From contig JALJCQ010000012.1 in NCBI GenBank assembly GCA_023091665.1, forward strand, positions 3,720,001-3,784,000: a stretch of 64,000 nt of DNA, written 5' to 3'. The stretch is from Pythium myriotylum. Its lineage: Eukaryota; Oomycota; Peronosporomycetes; Pythiales; Pythiaceae. The first letter of the stretch is position 1. Every line of letters starts with the position of its first letter. This document shows, piece by piece, positions 21,479 to 31,761 of this stretch. The position numbers were made by a program, and so were the translations under genes. Under the pieces are notes generated by a model, which saw only the letters and a program-made list of their open reading frames with translations, was not told the origin of the DNA and ran no database searches.

Positions 21479-22656
21479 ACAAGAACTTTCAGAATCCATG
21501 GATACAAGTACTGTACTAGCTATAGAACGCAATTCGCATGTTTGTCGGGCGTGAACTACGCCGTCGTGAGTATTCAAGATTTGGGAATTGCAGGACAAAA
21601 CAAGGTGGGGCTGGAAGACAAGATCAGTCATCGTGCAGCAACCAGCTCAACAAAGATTTAGAACGCGCCATTTTATTCCAGAAGCTCACCTGTAGCTTCT
21701 ATGCGGAGCCCGCCTGGCTCCACTTTCCTTCATGGCGCCGCCTTCCGTGGACGAAGCGCCCAAGCCGTGTGCAATCATCCCAATTCTATCTGTCACGAAA
21801 GGTCATGACGTGACTCGTCGGCGGTCATGGCGTGATTGTAGAAATTCATTCTGTATCTCGTGTCTCCATGGAACATCGTACAGTCTGGCTCGTTCGGACG
21901 CTATCGTACGACAGTCTGGCTCCGAGTGATTCCAAAGACTCCTGACCGATCACCCGTCTCCACCGCAACTACTGCGAAACAGTCGGGAAAATGTCAACGT
22001 TCGGGGTAAGGCATGCATCCACTACAGTACGAAGAACTCTCTTGGCGTCGCTTCGCTTCCCAACAATCAGCCATTTGCCCCAGGAACAACCACGCGCACT
22101 TTGATTTTTCTGGAAAGCTGTGACGATATGGTTTTGACCCGTTTATGCATCACGAGGCGACTAGATTTCAAACAGTACACGTCTTTTTACCGGGACAATG
22201 TGAGATATGGGCCGGGTCGCACGGGTTGCAGGTCTGCGGGTGGGTCAGCAATACATACAAATTACAAGACAACTCAGGATACCTAATAAATCCACTTGCG
22301 TGTGATACGGAAATGACCCGTCTTTACGCATTAGAGTGCCTCATGTAGCGGACAAAGCCAGGCCCAAAACGCGTAAATGACCCGCAGTTTGAGCACACAA
22401 AACAAGTTGAATGAAATTCATCCGATCCCACTGTCGACTATTTTCCGTCGCATGCGGTTGGCTTTGGGTTCATCGGATCTTTAACCCACGTGGATTGCGG
22501 TGGCGCACGCGTCCCTGTGATCACTTGCATCCACGAATGGATCGGATAGACACGAGAGTGGGAAACTAGTGGCTGGCACGAAATTCCAGAGACGCACGCC
22601 ATAAATCTCGTCTTCCCCCCTTGACGAGATTCGGGTCTTCGGATTCTTTTGGTGGG
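21479..22656. other. Intergenic DNA upstream of a double-elicitin gene
   Basis: No gene seen. The motif ATGACCCG recurs at about 22312 and 22377, with a related TGACCCG at about 22134. The last 300 bases are presumed promoter for the gene at 22692. Confidence 0.4.
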
Positions 22657-22672
22657 GCTCATTCTGTGATTT
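22657..22672 (+). promoter_or_regulatory. Oomycete Inr/FPR core promoter
   Basis: GCTCATTCTGTGATTT fits the known oomycete consensus GCTCATTYYNCAWTTT closely and lies 20 bases before the ATG at 22692. It predicts a very short 5' leader and supports that ATG as the start. Confidence 0.7.
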
Positions 22673-22691
22673 GCCCTCTCGGCCAGACCAA

Positions 22692-25600
22692 ATGGTGCGC
22701 TCCTCCGTGGCCACCGTGGCCGTGCTCGCGACGCTTGGCGTTCACGCGGCGCACGCGGCCTCCGGATACCCGACTTGTAGCAAGGCGTTGACCGACTCGC
22801 TTCTCTCCAAGAACTCTAACACCGATGGGTGTGCGTGGGCCTCGTCGTTCTACTCGTGGGGCGAACTGAAGGGTGTACCCAGCACTATCCAGACTTGGAC
22901 CATGTGCTTAAGCTCGAGCTGTGAGCGACTCGTGAGGGACGCGTTGGCAGCCGACCCGAGCGAGTGTATCGTTTCGAGTGGAGGCTTCCTCCTCAAGCAA
23001 GACCTACTCGAGCCGATCTATCGCACCTGCTGGTCCAAGAACGATACTCCAGCGCCTGCAACTGTCAAACCAACCCCAGCCCCCACGACACCGGCTCCAA
23101 CTACAGCAAAACCTACCCCGGCTCCGACGACGCCGGCCCCCACTACCATGAAGCCGTCGCCGACAACCCCGGCCCCCACGACCGTGAAGCCGTCGCCGAC
23201 GACCCCGGCTCCCACGACCCCGGCTCCCACGACGGTGAAGCCAACGCCAGCTCCCACGACGCCGGCCCCGACCACGCCTGCGCCGACGACTGCCAAGCCG
23301 AACCCGACGACGCCAGCCCCCACGACCGTGAAGCCGTCGCCGACGACCCCGGCTCCCACGACCCCGGCTCCCACGACGGTGAAGCCAACGCCAGCTCCCA
23401 CGACGCCGGCCCCGACCACGCCTGCGCCGACGACTGCCAAGCCGAACCCGACGACGCCAGCCCCCACGACCGTGAAGCCGTCGCCGACGACCCCGGCTCC
23501 CACGACCCCGGCTCCCACGACGGTGAAGCCAACGCCAGCTCCCACGACGCCGGCCCCGACCACGCCTGCGCCGACGACTGCCAAGCCGAACCCGACGACG
23601 CCGGCCCCCACTACCATGAAGCCGTCGCCGACAACCCCGGCCCCCACGACCGTGAAGCCGTCGCCGACGACCCCGGCTCCCACGACCCCGGCTCCCACGA
23701 CGGTGAAGCCAACGCCAGCTCCCACGACGCCGGCCCCGACCACGCCTGCGCCGACGACTGCCAAGCCGAACCCGACGACGCCAGCCCCCACGACCGTGAA
23801 GCCGTCGCCGACGACCCCGGCTCCCACGACCCCGGCTCCCACGACGGTGAAGCCAACGCCAGCTCCCACGACGCCGGCCCCGACCACGCCTGCGCCGACG
23901 ACTGCCAAGCCGAACCCGACGACGCCAGCCCCCACGACCGTGAAGCCGTCGCCGACGACCCCGGCTCCCACGACCCCGGCTCCCACGACGGTGAAGCCAA
24001 CGCCAGCTCCCACGACGCCGGCCCCGACCACGCCTGCGCCGACGACTGCCAAGCCGAACCCGACGACGCCAGCCCCCACGACCGTGAAGCCGTCGCCGAC
24101 GACCCCGGCTCCCACGACCCCGGCTCCCACGACGGTGAAGCCAACGCCAGCTCCCACGACGCCGGCCCCGACCACGCCTGCGCCGACGACTGCCAAGCCG
24201 AACCCGACGACGCCAGCCCCCACGACCGTGAAGCCGTCGCCGACGACCCCGGCTCCCACGACCCCGGCTCCCACGACGGTGAAGCCAACGCCAGCTCCCA
24301 CGACGCCGGCCCCGACCACGTCTGCGCCGACGACTGCCAAGCCGAACCCGACGACGCCAGCCCCCACGACCGTGAAGCCGTCGCCGACGACCCCGGCTCC
24401 CACGACCCCGGCTCCCACGACGGTGAAGCCAACGCCAGCTCCCACGACGCCGGCCCCGACCACGCCTGCGCCGACGACTGCCAAGCCGAACCCGACGACG
24501 CCAGCCCCCACGACCGTGAAGCCGTCGCCGACGACCCCGGCTCCCACGACCCCGGCTCCCACGACGGTGAAGCCAACGCCAGCTCCCACGACGCCGGCCC
24601 CGACCACGCCTGCGCCGACGACTGCCAAGCCGAACCCGACGACGCCAGCCCCCACGACCGTGAAGCCGTCGCCGACGACCCCGGCTCCCACGACCCCGGC
24701 TCCCACGACCCCGGCTCCCACGACGGTGAAGCCAACGCCAGCTCCCACGACGCAGGCTCCGACAAAACCGACGCCGATTACTCCGTCACCAACGAGGTTC
24801 CCCATCTGTGATGAGCATCTGATCAAGACGTTGATAACGTGGAACCCTAACGCGGGCCTGTGCTGGTGGGGATCGTGGTACTCGTGGACGGATCTTGCGC
24901 GCGCTCCAACAGACAGCGAAATCCGTAAAATGTGTGGAAATGCGTTCTGTCGCCTGCTGGTCGAGCACGCACTCGAGCAGAACCCAAGTGAGTGCGTCAT
25001 CAACTTTGGCGGAAAACTCTTGCTTCGAAAGCAACTGCTACACCCTGTTCACAACACCTGTACAGGATCGACACCAGCACCAACTACACCGGCTCCTACG
25101 ACACCCAAGCCGACAACACCATCCCCAACAACACCGAAGCCAATTACTCCGGCCCCAACAAAGCCTACGCCGACAACTCCGGCTCCGACCACCGTGAAGC
25201 CGACGCCAACCTCCCCGGCGCCGACGACACCGGCTCCAACCACGGTCAAGCCTTCGCCCACGACGCCTGCGCCGACGACTCCGGCTCCGACCACCGTGAA
25301 GCCGACGCCAACCTCCCCGGCGCCGACGACACCGGCTCCAACCACGGTCAAGCCTTCGCCCACGACGCCTGCGCCGACGACTCCGGCTCCGACCACCGTG
25401 AAGCCGACGCCAACCTCCCCGGCGCCGACGACACCGGCTCCAACCACGGTCAAGCCTTCGCCCACGACGCCTGCGCCGACCACCTTGAAGCCGACGCCAA
25501 CCACTCCGGCTCCGACCACCGTGAAGCCGACGCCAACCTCCCCGGCGCCGACGACACCGGCTCCAACCACGGTCAAGCCTTCGCCCACGACGCCTGCGCC

Positions 25601-26741
25601 GACGACTCCGGCTCCGACAACGCCAACGCCGACCACGGTCAAGCCAACGCCGACGACTCCGGCTCCTACAACGCCTGCGCCGACGACTCCGGCTCCGACA
25701 ACGCCAACGCTGACCACGGTCGAGCCAACGCCGACGACTCCGGCTCCTACAACGCCTGCGCCGACGACTCCGGCTCCTACAACCCCTGCGCCGACGAAGC
25801 CAGTGCCGGCTACGCCTGCCCCTCCTGTGTCAGGTGGTCCGTGCGGCAACGAGAAGGCAGGCGCTCTCCAGTGTCCCGACGGCGAGTACTGCCAGCCGTG
25901 GAACCCGTACTACTACCAATGCCGACGCGTGGACGCCAAGTGCGGCGCGCAGGAGGTGGGCGTGGACTTTTACGGCGACGACCTCGCCAACTTGTCGGTG
26001 TTGCTGCCCGAGCAGTGCTGCGACAAGTGTCGCGCGACCAAGGGCTGCAAGGCGTACACGTTCGTCAACTACAACGCGGACGGCAAGCCGCACTGCTACC
26101 TGAAGAGCGGCTCGGGCAAGAAGCAGCCGCTCGCTGGTGCGGTCTCGGCCGTCGTCCAGGCACCCACCTGCTCAGTCAACTCCGGTGGCCAGTGTGGCAG
26201 TGACAAGGACGGTGTAAGCTGCTGTCCGTCGGGCGAGTACTGTCAGCCGTGGAACCCGTGGTACTACCAGTGTCGCCCGGCGCCGGCCAAGTGCGCGGCG
26301 CAGGAAGTCGGTGTGGACTACTATGGCGACGACATCAAGACGATCGAGTCGATCATGCCGTGGGAGTGCTGCGACCGCTGCGCCGAGACCTACGGCTGCA
26401 AGGCCTACACGTTCGTCAACTACAACGCCAACGGCAAATCGGCGTGCTACCTCAAGTCAACCTCGGGCAAGAAGCAGGCCAAGGTTGGCGCCGTGTCGTC
26501 GACTGTGGTCAACCCGAAGCAGACCAACTGCGCGCTTTCGCTGAACGTCGACTTCTTCGGCAACGACTTGCGCACGGAGGTGGGTCTCACGGCGGGCGAG
26601 TGCTGCGACAAGTGTCGCGCCACCAAGGGCTGCAAGGCCTTCACGCACGTCGTCGAGCCGACGCGTGTCGCCTGTTACCTGAAGACCAGCGCCGCCGGCA
26701 ACAAGTACTACTGGGGAGCTACCTCGGGCGTCGTCAACTAA
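22692..26741 (+). CDS. Double-elicitin-mucin-CBEL fusion protein
   Basis: A secreted protein of 1,349 residues starting MVRSSVATVAVLATLGVHAAHA (signal peptide) just after an Inr element. Order: elicitin domain 1 (six cysteines, about 27-113); Thr/Pro/Lys stalk 1, built from about eleven 48-residue units (about 118-697); elicitin domain 2 (about 702-790, FPICDEHL to PVHNTC); stalk 2 with 34-residue units (about 795-1045); then CBM1-like, PAN, CBM1-like, PAN, PAN (about 1049-1349). The cellulose-binding motif CQPWNP(Y/W)YYQC is intact in both copies. Two elicitin heads on one stalk is unusual. The C-terminal block differs from that of the 10364-15184 gene at only about four residues in 300, while the heads are clearly diverged. 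Role inferred: wall-anchored, glycosylated surface protein. Confidence 0.9.
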   Translation: MVRSSVATVAVLATLGVHAAHAASGYPTCSKALTDSLLSKNSNTDGCAWASSFYSWGELKGVPSTIQTWTMCLSSSCERLVRDALAADPSECIVSSGGFLLKQDLLEPIYRTCWSKNDTPAPATVKPTPAPTTPAPTTAKPTPAPTTPAPTTMKPSPTTPAPTTVKPSPTTPAPTTPAPTTVKPTPAPTTPAPTTPAPTTAKPNPTTPAPTTVKPSPTTPAPTTPAPTTVKPTPAPTTPAPTTPAPTTAKPNPTTPAPTTVKPSPTTPAPTTPAPTTVKPTPAPTTPAPTTPAPTTAKPNPTTPAPTTMKPSPTTPAPTTVKPSPTTPAPTTPAPTTVKPTPAPTTPAPTTPAPTTAKPNPTTPAPTTVKPSPTTPAPTTPAPTTVKPTPAPTTPAPTTPAPTTAKPNPTTPAPTTVKPSPTTPAPTTPAPTTVKPTPAPTTPAPTTPAPTTAKPNPTTPAPTTVKPSPTTPAPTTPAPTTVKPTPAPTTPAPTTPAPTTAKPNPTTPAPTTVKPSPTTPAPTTPAPTTVKPTPAPTTPAPTTSAPTTAKPNPTTPAPTTVKPSPTTPAPTTPAPTTVKPTPAPTTPAPTTPAPTTAKPNPTTPAPTTVKPSPTTPAPTTPAPTTVKPTPAPTTPAPTTPAPTTAKPNPTTPAPTTVKPSPTTPAPTTPAPTTPAPTTVKPTPAPTTQAPTKPTPITPSPTRFPICDEHLIKTLITWNPNAGLCWWGSWYSWTDLARAPTDSEIRKMCGNAFCRLLVEHALEQNPSECVINFGGKLLLRKQLLHPVHNTCTGSTPAPTTPAPTTPKPTTPSPTTPKPITPAPTKPTPTTPAPTTVKPTPTSPAPTTPAPTTVKPSPTTPAPTTPAPTTVKPTPTSPAPTTPAPTTVKPSPTTPAPTTPAPTTVKPTPTSPAPTTPAPTTVKPSPTTPAPTTLKPTPTTPAPTTVKPTPTSPAPTTPAPTTVKPSPTTPAPTTPAPTTPTPTTVKPTPTTPAPTTPAPTTPAPTTPTLTTVEPTPTTPAPTTPAPTTPAPTTPAPTKPVPATPAPPVSGGPCGNEKAGALQCPDGEYCQPWNPYYYQCRRVDAKCGAQEVGVDFYGDDLANLSVLLPEQCCDKCRATKGCKAYTFVNYNADGKPHCYLKSGSGKKQPLAGAVSAVVQAPTCSVNSGGQCGSDKDGVSCCPSGEYCQPWNPWYYQCRPAPAKCAAQEVGVDYYGDDIKTIESIMPWECCDRCAETYGCKAYTFVNYNANGKSACYLKSTSGKKQAKVGAVSSTVVNPKQTNCALSLNVDFFGNDLRTEVGLTAGECCDKCRATKGCKAFTHVVEPTRVACYLKTSAAGNKYYWGATSGVVN
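23181..24780 (+). repeat. 144-bp tandem repeats encoding the first Thr/Pro stalk
   Basis: The marker ACCGTGAAGCCGTCG recurs at 23181, 23325, 23469, 23649, 23793, 23937, 24081, 24225, 24369, 24513 and 24657. Spacing is 144 bases except one of 180, which contains an extra ACTACCATGAAGCC unit. Units are nearly identical, indicating recent expansion or homogenisation. Frame is preserved. Confidence 0.9.
25187..25620 (+). repeat. 102-bp tandem repeats encoding the second stalk
   Basis: The unit starting GACCACCGTGAAGCCGACG recurs at 25187, 25289 and 25391 (102 bases, 34 residues), with a further copy near 25511 after a short insertion. It encodes [23 protein letters not shown] sequence. Confidence 0.85.
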
Positions 26742-27008
26742 GCTGTTTGCATTCAATCTACATGAGTTCTTGTATACATGTCAAATACAACTTCTGGGAC
26801 TTCTGAAACAACGTAGCATTTAATTGGGCGGTTGATGTCTCTCAGTGAATACTTCAACAGGGCAACTTCAACGTCTCCAAGCGTCTGAACTTCAAGTATG
26901 GACAGGGATCGTCTTCTTCGCTCCAACCGGCGCAACTGGCACAACTCACGGTGTTTCTGCCCTGGAGATCATTTGCGAACTCTCTTTTCATCTCCTCGAT
27001 CTCTGCGC

Positions 27009-27686
27009 ATGGGCAACAACCAATCGGACAACGACCGCTTCGATTCCACGATGGACCGCGACGACTCATATTCAGGCCCAAGCCACCACCGCAAGCACGG
27101 CCACCACGGCGACGAGCGCTACCAGAAAGACGACTCGAGTGGCTCAATGTTTGGCTCCTCTCGGCGCGACAGCAACCAAGACGACAATGATAAGAGCTCG
27201 ACGAGCTTCCTCACCGATAACCCGATTGCCCACGGGATTGGCATGACCTCATCGTTGTTTAAAGGCAAGGACAAGTCGGACGATAGCAGCGGATCGAACC
27301 AGAATTCGAATCGGGATGATTCGTACGGAAGCGGCTCGTACTCGAATAGCGGAGACCGCAGCGACTCGTACGGAGGCGACAGCTCCTACTCCGGTGGAGG
27401 AAGTAGTTCTTACGGAGGAGGGAGCTCGTATTCAGGCGGAGGGGGTAGTTCGATGCCACGGGGCCGCGACGAGTACGACGTGGGCTCTGGTTCGGGGAAT
27501 CGATCGACTGGCTACGGAGGAAGTGGCTCGCGCTACGGAGGAGATGGCTCTGGGTACGGTGGGGGCCCGACGCGCAGTCGCGATGATGACGACTCATATT
27601 CGGGTTACAGCTCGGGGAATCGCGGTGGGAACGCGTACGTCGGGGATTCTTCGCGTCGCGACACTTCCAGTGATCGCTACTATTAG
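27009..27686 (+). CDS. Disordered Gly/Ser/Tyr-rich protein with myristoylation-type N-terminus
   Basis: A 225-residue low-complexity protein. I start at the ATG at 27009 because MGNNQS fits the N-myristoylation pattern (Gly at 2, Ser at 6); the frame is open 37 codons upstream but that extension has unrelated composition. The body is rich in Ser, Gly, Asp and Tyr, with repeated YGG, SYSGGG and SSYGG units (about residues 105-200), ending SSDRYY. No folded domain is visible. Proteins of this composition often form condensates or bind RNA, and an N-terminal myristate would direct it to membrane; both are inference. It could alternatively be a surface or stress protein. Confidence 0.6.
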   Translation: MGNNQSDNDRFDSTMDRDDSYSGPSHHRKHGHHGDERYQKDDSSGSMFGSSRRDSNQDDNDKSSTSFLTDNPIAHGIGMTSSLFKGKDKSDDSSGSNQNSNRDDSYGSGSYSNSGDRSDSYGGDSSYSGGGSSSYGGGSSYSGGGGSSMPRGRDEYDVGSGSGNRSTGYGGSGSRYGGDGSGYGGGPTRSRDDDDSYSGYSSGNRGGNAYVGDSSRRDTSSDRYY

Positions 27687-27839
27687 TGAGCGAAGTTTGG
27701 TCTCTTTATGAGATCTCTTAGTCATACTTTCATATCCAAAGCACCATGTATTTCTTATGCTTTTAGGCAATGTATTCATTTTCAAATCCATTAATGGGTC
27801 TCCAAGCGTACTGGGGATTTTTGACTTCGAAGCGTCTGC

Positions 27840-28586
27840 TCACCACTCGATACTCGCAAGAAGCGGATGCACAGTCGACGAAGGTGAAGGTGAAGGTGAA
27901 GGAGAAGGGTGCTGAGTCGGTTCTCCAGTCGTGTTGGTCGGCGTCACTACACTTGGCGTCGGGAGGCCGTAAGCAGCGGCGGCTTTAGCTCGCGATGCCT
28001 CGATCTTTGCTGCTTCTCGTGCGTCGGCGTCCATCGACGATGAAGACGACGCTGATCCCAGCGCTGCGAGTCTCGCTGCTTCTGCCTCCTCTTCTTCCAT
28101 CTTCTCGTAAGCCTTGTCGTTGATCTCAGCGACGCGGTTCGAGAAGAATCGCAACACGTGGAACGCTGTGCCTAGTTCGTACTGAGGAAGCTGGCGGTGC
28201 TGATTCGTGGCGGCGTGCTTCTTCGCGTCCTCCGCTACCTTTTCGTCAAGCTTGGCTTTCGCATCTTGCAGCACCTCGTCTTCTTTCTTGCCCGTCAGAA
28301 ACGAGACCAAGTCCATGAATCGGAAAAGCAACCGCGCGACGTGGTGTCGGTGCAAGTCGACTGGCGAACTCGGACGAGCGATTGCGTGTGCGCCACTCGC
28401 GACCGCTACGGGGTGGACTTTATCGGCGCGGTGATACAGAGGGCGGCGAAGCGCCACACCGGTTGAGTTTTTCTTCGCCGTGTTGAGAGGTTGGTGTTGG
28501 TGAGCGTTCACGGCTGCTGTGGTTGTTGTCGCGGACGCTGTGAACGCGAAGATGAGCATGAGCAGCACGAGAAAGCCTGTTTTCAT
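27840..28586 (-). CDS. Secreted protein of unknown function
   Basis: A 248-residue protein. A strong signal peptide opens at the ATG ending at 28586 (MKTGFLVLLMLIFAFTASA); another ATG lies three codons earlier. The mature region has a basic, His-containing part (about 30-90), an alpha-helical part rich in Ala, Glu and Lys (about 95-200) and a Ser/Pro-rich tail with PSPSPSPSPSS. There are no cysteines in the mature part and no recognised domain. I see no clear RxLR-dEER pair. It is convergent with the 27009 gene; the two stop codons are about 155 bases apart. Confidence 0.6.
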   Translation of the reverse strand: MKTGFLVLLMLIFAFTASATTTTAAVNAHQHQPLNTAKKNSTGVALRRPLYHRADKVHPVAVASGAHAIARPSSPVDLHRHHVARLLFRFMDLVSFLTGKKEDEVLQDAKAKLDEKVAEDAKKHAATNQHRQLPQYELGTAFHVLRFFSNRVAEINDKAYEKMEEEEAEAARLAALGSASSSSSMDADAREAAKIEASRAKAAAAYGLPTPSVVTPTNTTGEPTQHPSPSPSPSPSSTVHPLLASIEW

Positions 28587-28771
28587 GGTGAGCAACCGGG
28601 AGAGAGGGAGAGAGTTGTCTGCGTCAGGTGCGAATCGGCGAATGACTCCCCTATGCTGCGATACATGGAACGGTGGGAAACCCCGCAGAACAAGACGACG
28701 GGTCGGTAAGAGTAGAAATGGTCGGAATCAGATCGGTCTCTTGCTTTGTCTCAACATGCTAGCACCTAGGG

Positions 28772-30757
28772 TCAGTAGCAGAGACTTCTCGCGTCGCGGA
28801 TGATAGCAGCGAGCTTGGGATTCGCTCGTCCACGCCGCATGGCCAGCTGGAAGGCCTCGTCCACGGCGACCACATCATCAAATCGTTCGCGGAAGAGATA
28901 ACTGGTCAGCAGAGTCTCGAAGAAGGCGTCGGGGATGAAGTCATGGAGCTCCGCGCGAGTAAGTTTCTCGTTAGACGCGCGCGCCGCACGTACTCTCTCT
29001 GCACGAGGCTGTAGCACGAGCTCGCCGAGTTGGATCGCATCTTCGAACTGGCCTCGAGTCGCGTACCGATCCATGAGTTTAGCCGTGCTATCAAATGGGA
29101 GCTCAATGTTCTGGTCCAACGCGTACTCAATCACGCGCTCACACTGCTCCGTCCAGCCCCGACTCTCACATTCTTGAAGCACCAGATGAAGCACGAACGG
29201 CGTGCGCGCGATCACGTTTGGAGACTGCTCCCACAGGCCGAAGAAACGATAGACTACCGCTTCCGGTTCGAGCTCCTCGGTAGCTGTTTGGAAAAAATGC
29301 GTCACGGTCCGTCGCAAAACAAGCGCGCCAGCGCTCACTTGTCGCTGTTGCATCAGCGCCAAAACCTGCTCAACCTGATCTCGTGTGGGGTCTCCTTTGA
29401 ACATCTCCCAGAGAATCTTGTTGAAGCAAACACCTTCTGCGGCACGCTGGCGCTCCTCGGACAGTGCCGGGCGCGCTGCTTCACGTTCCACATTGATCCA
29501 GACGCGAGCCATCTCGATCGCCGTGTCAAAGAGCCCCTTGAAGCAAGCTGTGCGCACCGCCTGCTGGAAACGAGACTGGAACGGTGCAATGCCGTGGACT
29601 CGGTACTCTTTAAACACTTCGATTGCCAAGTCAGATTGGTCAAGGTACACACACGCGTTAAAAAGCATACTCCAGTCGCGCGGCGCCAAGATGTATCCGA
29701 CCTCGTGGTGCATGCGGCGGTAGACGTGCAGCGCGTTGTGCAGTCCGTCGAGCGTCTTGATGTCACCGCGCAAGTTGGCGTGGATCGCCAGCGTGAACGG
29801 CCTCATGTTGAGCGTCATGACGCGTGGCGTGTCGAGCGTCTCGTCGAGGATCTTCTTGGCTAGATCTCCTTCGAACTCCATCATACATGCGTAGAGCAAA
29901 GCGTGGATGGCGTCGCGGCTGATGATGTACCGCTTGAAGTCGCTGCCTTGCTGCTTGAACCGCTTGAGAACCTTGCTGTGCTGCTGGAGTCGTCCGAGCG
30001 ACACGACGTACAACGAGTCGATGTGCTTGCCCAACGTCGTGAGCTCAGAGAACGTCGTACTGTCGATGCCCTGGGACTCGGTTTCGCTCAGCTCACTGCG
30101 CTCGGCCTCGAAGGTCTCGAGAAAGCTCACAACCTCGTGGTGCGCGCCGAGCCGGTACAGCGCCCAGAGCATCTTGCGCGCGACGAAGCTCTCGCTCAGC
30201 AGCAGCACGCGGTCGTCCGAGACCACGATGCTCTCTCCGTCGTCGTGCTCGTCTTTCTCGGCCTGCAGAATGCTCGGATACGACGGCGCGTTCTCCACGA
30301 CCAAGTGGCGTTTGTTCTCTCTCGCGAGCGCGAGCATCTCTCGCACAGGCACCATGCGCACGGCGAGCGAGTCGTCTGGAACCGTGACGACGTGGTCGGC
30401 GGACGACTCGTCCTCGGACGCGACGACGCTGCCCACGGGCCGCACGAACGGGCCGTCGACCGCGACCGGCTCGTAGCGAGCGAGCGCGGACCACATGGCC
30501 GTGAGCTGCTTGGCGCTGCGCGCGTGGCGCAGCCGCCGCGAGAGATCGCGGAGGCTTCGTCTCGCGCGCAGTTGGTCGTCGTTGAGCGGCGATTGCTCGG
30601 CGTCCAGAGCGTCGGGAGAGCTGCAAAAGGTACGAGCGGATAGCGGAGGATCTGGCGCACGCGGCCATCGCGGTCGCAGGCGCGCAGGTGCCACGGCGGC
30701 GGCGCTAGCGGCCGTCCACGAGCGGCGAGTCCACGCAGGCTGCCATCGAGTCCACAT
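28772..30757 (-). CDS. Mitochondrial PPR-like helical-repeat protein (second copy of type)
   Basis: A 661-residue protein. I use the ATG ending at 30757 (MWTRWQPAWTRRSWTAASAAAVAPARLRPRWP), an Arg/Ala/Trp-rich mitochondrial presequence; the frame extends 26 codons further upstream. Downstream is a helical-repeat protein with PPR-like pairs, such as FNACVYLDQSDLAIEVFKEYRVHGI and a region from KLMDRYATRGQFEDAIQLGELV to the C-terminus. A role in mitochondrial RNA metabolism is inferred. The 5' third lies inside an inverted duplication: a truncated copy of the first 206 residues is at 33072-33688 on the opposite strand. Confidence 0.75.
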   Translation of the reverse strand: MWTRWQPAWTRRSWTAASAAAVAPARLRPRWPRAPDPPLSARTFCSSPDALDAEQSPLNDDQLRARRSLRDLSRRLRHARSAKQLTAMWSALARYEPVAVDGPFVRPVGSVVASEDESSADHVVTVPDDSLAVRMVPVREMLALARENKRHLVVENAPSYPSILQAEKDEHDDGESIVVSDDRVLLLSESFVARKMLWALYRLGAHHEVVSFLETFEAERSELSETESQGIDSTTFSELTTLGKHIDSLYVVSLGRLQQHSKVLKRFKQQGSDFKRYIISRDAIHALLYACMMEFEGDLAKKILDETLDTPRVMTLNMRPFTLAIHANLRGDIKTLDGLHNALHVYRRMHHEVGYILAPRDWSMLFNACVYLDQSDLAIEVFKEYRVHGIAPFQSRFQQAVRTACFKGLFDTAIEMARVWINVEREAARPALSEERQRAAEGVCFNKILWEMFKGDPTRDQVEQVLALMQQRQVSAGALVLRRTVTHFFQTATEELEPEAVVYRFFGLWEQSPNVIARTPFVLHLVLQECESRGWTEQCERVIEYALDQNIELPFDSTAKLMDRYATRGQFEDAIQLGELVLQPRAERVRAARASNEKLTRAELHDFIPDAFFETLLTSYLFRERFDDVVAVDEAFQLAMRRGRANPKLAAIIRDARSLCY

Positions 30758-31761
30758 TGTTGATGGGGGCGTGCTCACCACCGAGAGGAAGGTGTTAAGA
30801 ACAGTTTGTAACAGACGATGATAGGAAAGTGCCATCGAGAAGAAAGGAAGAAAAAAGGGATTATGGACCGCTCAGGGGGTAAAAAGCTTTTTTTGGAGAG
30901 GAAAACCATATTAGGGGGGCGGGGGGGGGGGGGGGAGAGTCAAGCCGCTCCAAGACCCGAGAGATCCATCGGGGGATATTGGAGCCAGTGGCAGGTCTTG
31001 TGGGGCTCGGACTCGTGCGAGCCAATTCCAAAACTCTAGATTCTGATGGGCGTGGCTGAGATCGCCCCGGGGCGCGCGATCTTGACGCCCGTGCCCCGCT
31101 TCAATGCGCAGCTTAAAAACGCTTTTGTCGGTGGTGTAAGTGTACGCGTTGCACTCAGGGACGCTGAGGCACATGCTGCAGCACTGCGACGGTAGCAAGT
31201 CGAAGAGCTCGATAAAGGTCATGTCGGAGTACTCAATGCCCACTTCCGGTACCGAGCACCCCGAAGGAACAGGGATACACTGGCTGGCGACCAAACATCC
31301 CGTAAGAGTAGGGAGACAACGGTTGGCGGACGAGCTCCACGGCTGGCAGTACTCGCCAGCGATGCAGCTTGAGGGGCCAACTACGCCGTTACCACAAGCT
31401 GCACCGGACACGGGCGGAGCGAGCGTCGTTGGAGCGGGCGTTGTCGGAGCGGGCGTCGTTGGAGCGGGCGTTGTCGGAGCGGGTGTCGTTGGAGCAGGTG
31501 TCGTTGGAGCAGGGGTTGTCGGAGCTGGCGTCGCTCCCCAGCAGTACCTACCCACCGAGTCGAGCAACTCGCTTTTCAGCTTGAGCGAGCTGTTGCGCTT
31601 CCACGTGCAGTCACGCTTGACATCACGAATGGCCGCTTGAAGAAGAGCCTTGCACTTGCTGTTGGCACACATCTTGATGATCTGGTCCTGCGTTGGCGGC
31701 TTGGTTGGGGATAAGAAGTTGTAACCGGCCGCGGCTCCACATCCTCGAGGGTCGAAGGTGT
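30141..31761 (+). repeat. Left arm of a 1,621-bp inverted duplication
   Basis: This segment is the reverse complement of 32068-33688. Every position compared satisfies left + right = 63829, and reading frames of both arms translate identically, so identity is at or near 100%. The arm carries the 5' third of the PPR-like gene, the intergenic spacer with its long G run (about 30914-30940) and the elicitin gene except its signal peptide. The 306-bp spacer is 31762-32067. Confidence 0.92.

Noticed and set aside
22964..25849. Long frames on both strands overlapping the stalks of the double-elicitin gene
   Set aside because: Same cause: repeat units of 144 and 102 bp with no stops. Only the frame joining the elicitin and CBM1-PAN domains makes sense.
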